A stretch of DNA of 64,000 bases, from NCBI RefSeq assembly GCF_050908995.1, contig NC_135123.1, forward strand, positions 5,828,001 to 5,892,000. The letters are read 5' to 3'. Made by a program: the position numbers and the translations under genes. Below the pieces are notes generated by a model that was not told the DNA's origin, did no database searches, and saw only the letters and a list, made by a program, of their open reading frames with translations. Below, in pieces: positions 58,556 through 64,000 of this stretch (within the stretch, counting starts at the first letter, position 1; every line of letters begins with the position of its first letter). The DNA is from Andrena cerasifolii (Eukaryota > Arthropoda > Insecta > Hymenoptera > Andrenidae).

Positions 58556-59052
58556 AATGATAAATTTATCAGTGTGCTATATTTAGCTTCACAAAATTAA
58601 TGATATATAAAAGTTGCGTCAATTATAACAATGGCTATTTATGCAAACAAAAATGTATTAGATAATATTAAGCAGATTTATTTTTATTTTATACAAATAA
58701 ATATTTCAATAGCAATAAATATTTTATTCAAAATACTTGGCGCTGCGAAACCGAAAAATGTTAATTGTCTTGGTGTAAATAATAAAATAAGACAAGAAGG
58801 AGAGAAAAATATTAATGCAATTTATACATATTTATTCAGTTTAGCAACACCAATTCGGAGCGCAGCGCCAAGTATTTTGAATAAAATATTTATTGCCATT
58901 GAGATATTTATTTGTATAAAATAAAAATATATCTGCTTAATATTATTTAATACATTTTTGTTTGTATAAATAGCCATTGTTATAATTGACGCAATTTTTG
59001 TGTATCATTAATTTCGTGAAGCTAAATATAGCACATTATCTATCATTAATGA
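58556..59052. mobile_element. AT-rich fold-back element, about 500 bp
   Basis: The left arm (TGTGCTATATTTAGCTTCAC, AACAATGGCTATTTATGCAA, CAAAATACTTGGCGCTGCG) recurs as its reverse complement in 58858-59045. The arms are about 200 bp each around a ~100-bp centre. There is no clear target duplication. The plus-strand frame 58631-58924 runs through both arms and is not a gene. Confidence 0.9.
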
Positions 59053-61135
59053 ATTACCATTCATTTACTATAATGTATGTTAATATATAAAGCAGAAAGC
59101 TTCTAATATGTTTGTGTGTTTGTCTGTTGCCTAAAAACTTTCGACCGATAACCTCTGGGATCACAAAATGTTCCTCAGCTCATTACGCTTGACTAATCCA
59201 GACGAATGTGACTACTTAAAAAGAAAACTAAAATCAGAATCTAAATTTCGGACGAAGCCGAGTATTAAAGCTAGTTTTCATATAATAGAGATATGTAAAT
59301 TCGAACACACAGAGTTGTCATTCTCTTTCCCTCATTTTTCTTTTTCCCCCGGTTCCACCTTTGCCGATTTTTCCAGGTCAGACTAGCTATTGGGAGCATC
59401 TTTAATTTACATTTTCGTGACCTTTGCGATATACACTTTCGATCTATATAAAGAAATCTGCGTGATTCCATCATCAATTGAATAGTGTTCCTTGTGAGTG
59501 ACCTCCTCCATGGCACGGTTTATGGGGTCAGCAGTACAGTGGCGATATTCCTGTATCTTTGGCTTAAAGAGGAAAAATATTAATTTTTATTAACACGGCA
59601 AATTAGATAATACAGAGCTGCAACGAAAGAAGAGATGCGCTTCGGAATACGTTCATTCGAAGGCACACGCTTAAAAGTTGGGACGCACGGAATCGATAGT
59701 GGGTGAATCGCATGTAACACGATACTGCACAGTAGTGAACTACGCATTGGTGTCACGGCTCGTATCGGATACCCTTATCACTGGTCTTACAGATAAATCG
59801 AATTGCTGGCAACGCGAACGACGTTATCCTCTTTGTTCCCGTCAATCACCCCGCCCGAGCACATTGTATTTTACAGCTGCGATTGGAGGACAACAGATTT
59901 ATGCAAATAGCGCGGGGTGAAAATACGAAACCGAGGCGTTTCGAGCCGGCGTTACTTCGCGGATGATATGTAAATACACCCGCGAGATCCGTTCGGTAAT
60001 TATTTGATTCCGAGACAACGAGAGGAGATGTTTGCCGGAAGATCGATAGTTGACAGCTACTTAGAGGATACGGTGTTGTCGCGCGGGCTAGTGCCGTCTC
60101 TGAAGTTGCACCGTAAAACTTCTTACGCTTACTATTCATTATACACCGTCTTTCTTTGATTACAATTCAAATGATAATCTACCCGGCGATTCTTAATGGG
60201 ATGGAAATTCATGAGGCACGGCCGCGTAGTCGCGAAGTAAAGTTCAGAGTAGAAATGAACGAGGGGGGCCGGAAGCGAGTCTCTGCTCGCTACCTAACTC
60301 GTAAATTCTAAGCAGCTTAAGTCAGGGGGCGCGCGTCTCAATCCTTTGCTACGTTTTAATGCCACTGAACTTAACGATACGATTGCCATTGACGCCGTTC
60401 CAGCCACACCCTCTCCCCACTGGTTCCTACCTCGGCTTTATTATTGACATCGCTGCTTTGAATAATTTTAATGAACGTTAAACGAGGACTGTCGGCTTTT
60501 AATGCTGCTGCATACCCGTGCCAATAATAGTTGGGGCTCAATAATTTTCGCAGGGTGATATTCACAAAAATCCTGTTATCAAGTTGAACTACAGCTGAAG
60601 TGGTTAATTTTCATTCGTAAGATTGTTCAGTGATTCAGAAGAGAATTTGCCCCAATAGATTGTTACGATTGCCTGACGGAGACCCTGCTCGAAATGAGGC
60701 TGGCAATGTCTACGGTAGACGTATGGAAATATCCTCGATTACACGCTACAGCAGCGTTCAACTAGTTATGATAGAGTTCGTCCTCGGTGTCTGTTGGAAG
60801 TTTTCAAGTGTTGGCACTTGTCACTCGATGGCTTCTGCCCTGATACCATGTAGCCCGCAAACACAGATTCCTTCGTCGGTCGTTTAGTGGCAGCTTCAAG
60901 GACGTTCCGCTGCGGTCTGAACTCCTGCAATCTGAATTCCTTGAGTAGAGATTGCTATAGGGTACATCTGCGCCCTTGATTGCAATCGATCTCTGTGTAC
61001 CCCTGACTGGACTACGGCGTATCGACGCCAGCGCCACCTTAATCTTGCAAGTAGGCGGCACTTTTGGTCAGTTAAGCTTGAATAGATTAGCAAAGTAATT
61101 AGATAAATTAGAGTGGCCAATGAAATTGAACTTTT
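59053..61135. other. Unrecognised noncoding sequence
   Basis: No gene, RNA or repeat end recognised. Confidence 0.5.
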
Positions 61136-61139
61136 TTTC

Positions 61140-62180
61140 TGTTTTGTAAGATACAATAGCAGTTTCTTATAGACTTTGGTGCACTGAAAACTGATCTGCA
61201 AACCGTTTGTCGCCATCGCTCTTAGTTTTCGAGAAATTCGATTTTGAAAAAAAAAATGCAAATTTTCAAGTTTGAACATGTTTTGTGTTCAAACTGTAAT
61301 AGTTATTCGGTGGCTTGTTCCGCGAAATTATTCTATGAACCCTCGCGAACACAACGGAGACATCCGAAATGCACCAATTTTCGCAGATGTATTTCTATAT
61401 ATTTCAAAAACTAAGGGTCTAAGAGAAAATCTGACTACCCCACGCGACGCGGCAGACATTTTTCCTTCGGAAAGCATCAACAGAAGTGGTAAAACACGTT
61501 TTGTTTTCAGTACAGAAACGAAAGAGTTTGGCAAAACGTGCGGCGCGGACAGTGGTAGTCACGCGTGTTAAGGCTCCCCCAAACCAACGCGAATTTCGCG
61601 GCGCGCAGCGGGTCCGCCGCGGATTAGATAACACTGCCTATAAGCCGCCACGTGTAAAAAACTACAGGCTTATCTGATCCGCGGCGCGGAGCGGATATTC
61701 GCGTTGGTTTGGGGGAGCCTTTACGCGATTCTATGAAGCTAAGTGGCCCACGCGCCATTGACTACCACTGACGGCGCCGCACGTTTTGCCAAACTCTTTC
61801 GTCTCTGTATTTAAAACAAAAGGTGTTTTACCACTTCTGTTGATGCTATCCGAAGGGAAAATGTCTGCTGCGTCGCGTGAGGTAGTCAGATTTTCTCCTA
61901 GACCCTTAGTTTTTGAAATATATAGAAAAATATCTGCGAAAATTGGTGCATTTCGGATGTCTCTGTTGTGTTCACGAGGGTTCATAGAATAATTTCGCGG
62001 AACAAGCAACCGAATGACAATTACAGTTTGAACACAAAAGATGTTCAAACTTGAAAATTTGCATTTTTCTTCAAAATCGAATTTCTCGAAAACTGAGGTG
62101 ATGGCGACCAACTGTTTCCGGATTTGTTTTCAGTGCACAAAAATCTTTAAAAACCGGCTATTAAACGTTACAGACCAAAA
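61140..62180. mobile_element. Large palindromic element, about 1.04 kb
   Basis: The two halves are inverted copies centred near 61645. Pairing blocks include AGTTTTCGAGAAATTCGAT, TTCCGCGAAATTATTCTATG and AGAGTTTGGCAAAACGTGCG. Each arm is about 430 bp. Outer ends fade gradually near 61140 and 62180 with no sharp target duplication. Near-identical ~100-aa frames on opposite strands (61272-61571 and 61731-62111) are simply the two arms read outward and show no known domain. The exact centre is occupied by a second element. Confidence 0.88.
61571..61720. mobile_element. Harbinger-like MITE at the palindrome centre, 150 bp
   Basis: A perfect 24-bp terminal inverted repeat: AGGCTCCCCCAAACCAACGC plus GAAT at 61571-61594, and its complement at 61697-61720. 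TTA lies immediately outside on both sides (61568-61570 and 61721-61723). A 3-bp TWA target duplication is characteristic of PIF/Harbinger transposons. The interior is GC-rich and itself largely palindromic (GCCGCGGATTAGATAA against TTATCTGATCCGCGGC). Non-coding. Confidence 0.85.
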
Positions 62181-64000
62181 TGGCTGTTGAACAGTGTTAT
62201 TACGAATATCAGGGGCGAATAAATGGGCTACTGAGGGTTTAGGGTCTCTTAGGTAGTGACATGTGAAGTTACCTAGGCAAAGAACGATTGGATTAGTGGA
62301 ATTGGCGAGTCGAATTTCGGGATTTAATTTTTCATAGTTGGGAAAGTGTTGTTCACTGACCAGTTGACTCCGCAGCAACGATAGTCGCGGAACAGTTGCG
62401 TGGCTCGGTTTGCCTTTACAGCACAAAGTCCTCATTGTGTCTGCACTTGTTACAGGAACTTGGAGCGAAACATAACGAAGGGAATCAGCGAGTGATTTCC
62501 TTTGTCCAAGCCTCTGTTCTTAATTCAAAGGAGAACCGTCTTTGATTAAGTCACGGTTATACCGTGGACTGCTGTCATCAGCTGCTGCCGCGCCAAACTT
62601 CCATGCACATATTCGGCGTGCTGTAGTCCCTGCGAATTCCATGCAAATGACTGAGACATTGGGTAAGGCGAAAAATATTTGTCGCGAGTAAACCGAAACC
62701 TGATAAATAATTTCACTTGGAGAGCCGAGAAAAATTCCTGACTAATCCCAATTAATTAATCTCTTCATTTGATCGTCGAATTCCATGACACACATCCAGC
62801 AACGCGAACACTCGCGAGGTTACCGGTTTGTTCGCGCGTTTTACACGTACGTACGCGTGTAATCACTCGTCTTTTCTGCCTCTAAACCGCCCTAATTTCC
62901 CCGCCAGGGAAATGGGTCGCGCATTCGCGAGACAAATGTCACTCGTAGATCATCGCGAGCAACTTGTATAAAATGCTGTCCCGCCCGAATTGCATTGCGC
63001 ACGACCGGTGTCAAGTGCTGGACACTCTCGCCGCTTCGCGGGATATTTATGAAGGGCAATTGGTAATCAGATGCTGCTGAACAGAATTGAATTTTAATTT
63101 CGTCTATGCTCCGCTTCGATTTACGATTCTATTCGTCACCGACTCTCTCACCTACCCACATTTCATCCTTTCTTCTCACTGACGCGTGTCTAGCAAACGA
63201 GTTTAATCTACCTGCTGTCTGACAATTAAGAGGCTCGAAACTATCGATTTGATTTCACGGGAAATCCCGACACTCCGTGGGAAGCTGTGGAAATGGACAT
63301 CGCGAAATTCGTCCGTTCGTCGAAATAAGATCATCGCGTGTGCTCTGGAGCGTAGCTCGCGAGTTCATTATACGGCTGTAATTAGGACGACGCCCAGAAA
63401 GCACTTGTCGGCGAAAGGGTGAGGCGGGACGCGATATTAGTTCATTTTCGCGTCCTAATGTCACCACACCAGCACGTGTTTACGAGGCTGTATTTACGGG
63501 TGTACACACCGCTCTGTCTGATCCTCGTTTTCTCCTCGCGCAGACCTAACTCAGTGGCGCGGAGCCTTCTCGAAATTCACCCTCGTTTTTAAAGTCGAGG
63601 GGCGAAGTTCGGGTCGACGAAAATTGTCAGACAATTCGGCCATTTATTATCACGAAGCTCGGTATCGAATATCGAAGCGTTCCAATGCGGGAATGCGATC
63701 ATATTTTCTACAGTTCGGAGTAAAGAGGCTGTTACAGCACTGTCTTATTCCACTGAAACACCGGGAACAAGCTGAAGCATGTGGGCAATTATTTTTGCGC
63801 CGCACAGGTTTCGGGAAATTATGAAGGAAATAATTCACGTGGCGAGTAATTTTAATCCTATGCAATTTAATCATGGAAGCTGCCTCCGTTTATAAATTAA
63901 ATGAAACCACCGGCAAACTGGCCTGATTCCCGCCGATTCTGGCTCGATTCCTGGGGTCCCTTCTCGCCAAAAAATTTTCTAATTTAAAAGTTTCCCTGGC
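62181..64000. other. Unrecognised noncoding sequence
   Basis: No gene or repeat end recognised. The window ends in ordinary mixed-composition sequence. Confidence 0.5.

Noticed and set aside
58631..58924. 97-aa plus-strand frame
   Set aside because: Runs from one arm of a fold-back through its centre into the other arm.
61272..62111. Two near-identical proteins of 99 and 126 aa on opposite strands
   Set aside because: They are the two arms of one palindromic element read outward; no known domain.

Overview
This window looks like a noncoding stretch of an insect nuclear genome, most likely a hymenopteran (bee, ant or wasp). Three things point that way: strong swings between CpG-rich GC blocks and AT-rich blocks, a dense load of small non-autonomous DNA transposons, and a nuclear copy of mitochondrial cytochrome b plus tRNA-Ser(UCN) that uses insect mitochondrial codons and reads like a hymenopteran cytb. 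The order is an inference from the general character of the sequence and was not tested by a search. I found no protein-coding exon I could defend in 64 kb. Every long open frame is either low-complexity GC-rich sequence with overlapping frames on both strands, or lies inside a transposon or tandem repeat. The window is therefore probably a large intron or a gene desert.

Layout. 1-16.4 kb is mostly unrecognised unique sequence with a few hairpins, an AATCGATT-rich minisatellite (5.55-5.79 kb) and a small terminal-inverted-repeat element (8.8 kb). 16.5-31.2 kb is crowded with mobile DNA: TTAA-flanked fold-back elements at 16.6, 23.7, 26.2 and 30.5 kb, hAT-type MITEs with 8-bp target duplications at 18.9 and 21.0 kb (the first carries an ATTCGAAT minisatellite), a tRNA-like SINE candidate at 25.4 kb and small TAGGG...CCCTA elements. 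31-37.7 kb is mainly unique, apart from an ATCATATAATCAT-rich repeat block at 34.7-35.4 kb. 37.8-43.9 kb holds two more TTAA elements (one with a nested hAT MITE), a GC-rich block, a 20-bp tandem array and a 1.2 kb TIR element with a nested perfect hairpin.

45.1-53.4 kb is the most unusual region. A module of about 150 bp, built around TTATTGGATT, recurs five times in the same orientation about every 2 kb. A different transposon lies between each neighbouring pair. I do not recognise the module. It looks like conserved noncoding sequence and not like coding repeats.

53.4-64 kb contains the mitochondrial insertion (55.54-56.09 kb), a fold-back element (58.6 kb) and a ~1 kb palindrome (61.1-62.2 kb) whose exact centre carries a second, Harbinger-like element with a TTA target duplication. 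The rest is unrecognised unique sequence. No genes acting together can be described here. The visible biology is repeated transposon insertion, nesting and palindrome formation around a possible array of regulatory modules.
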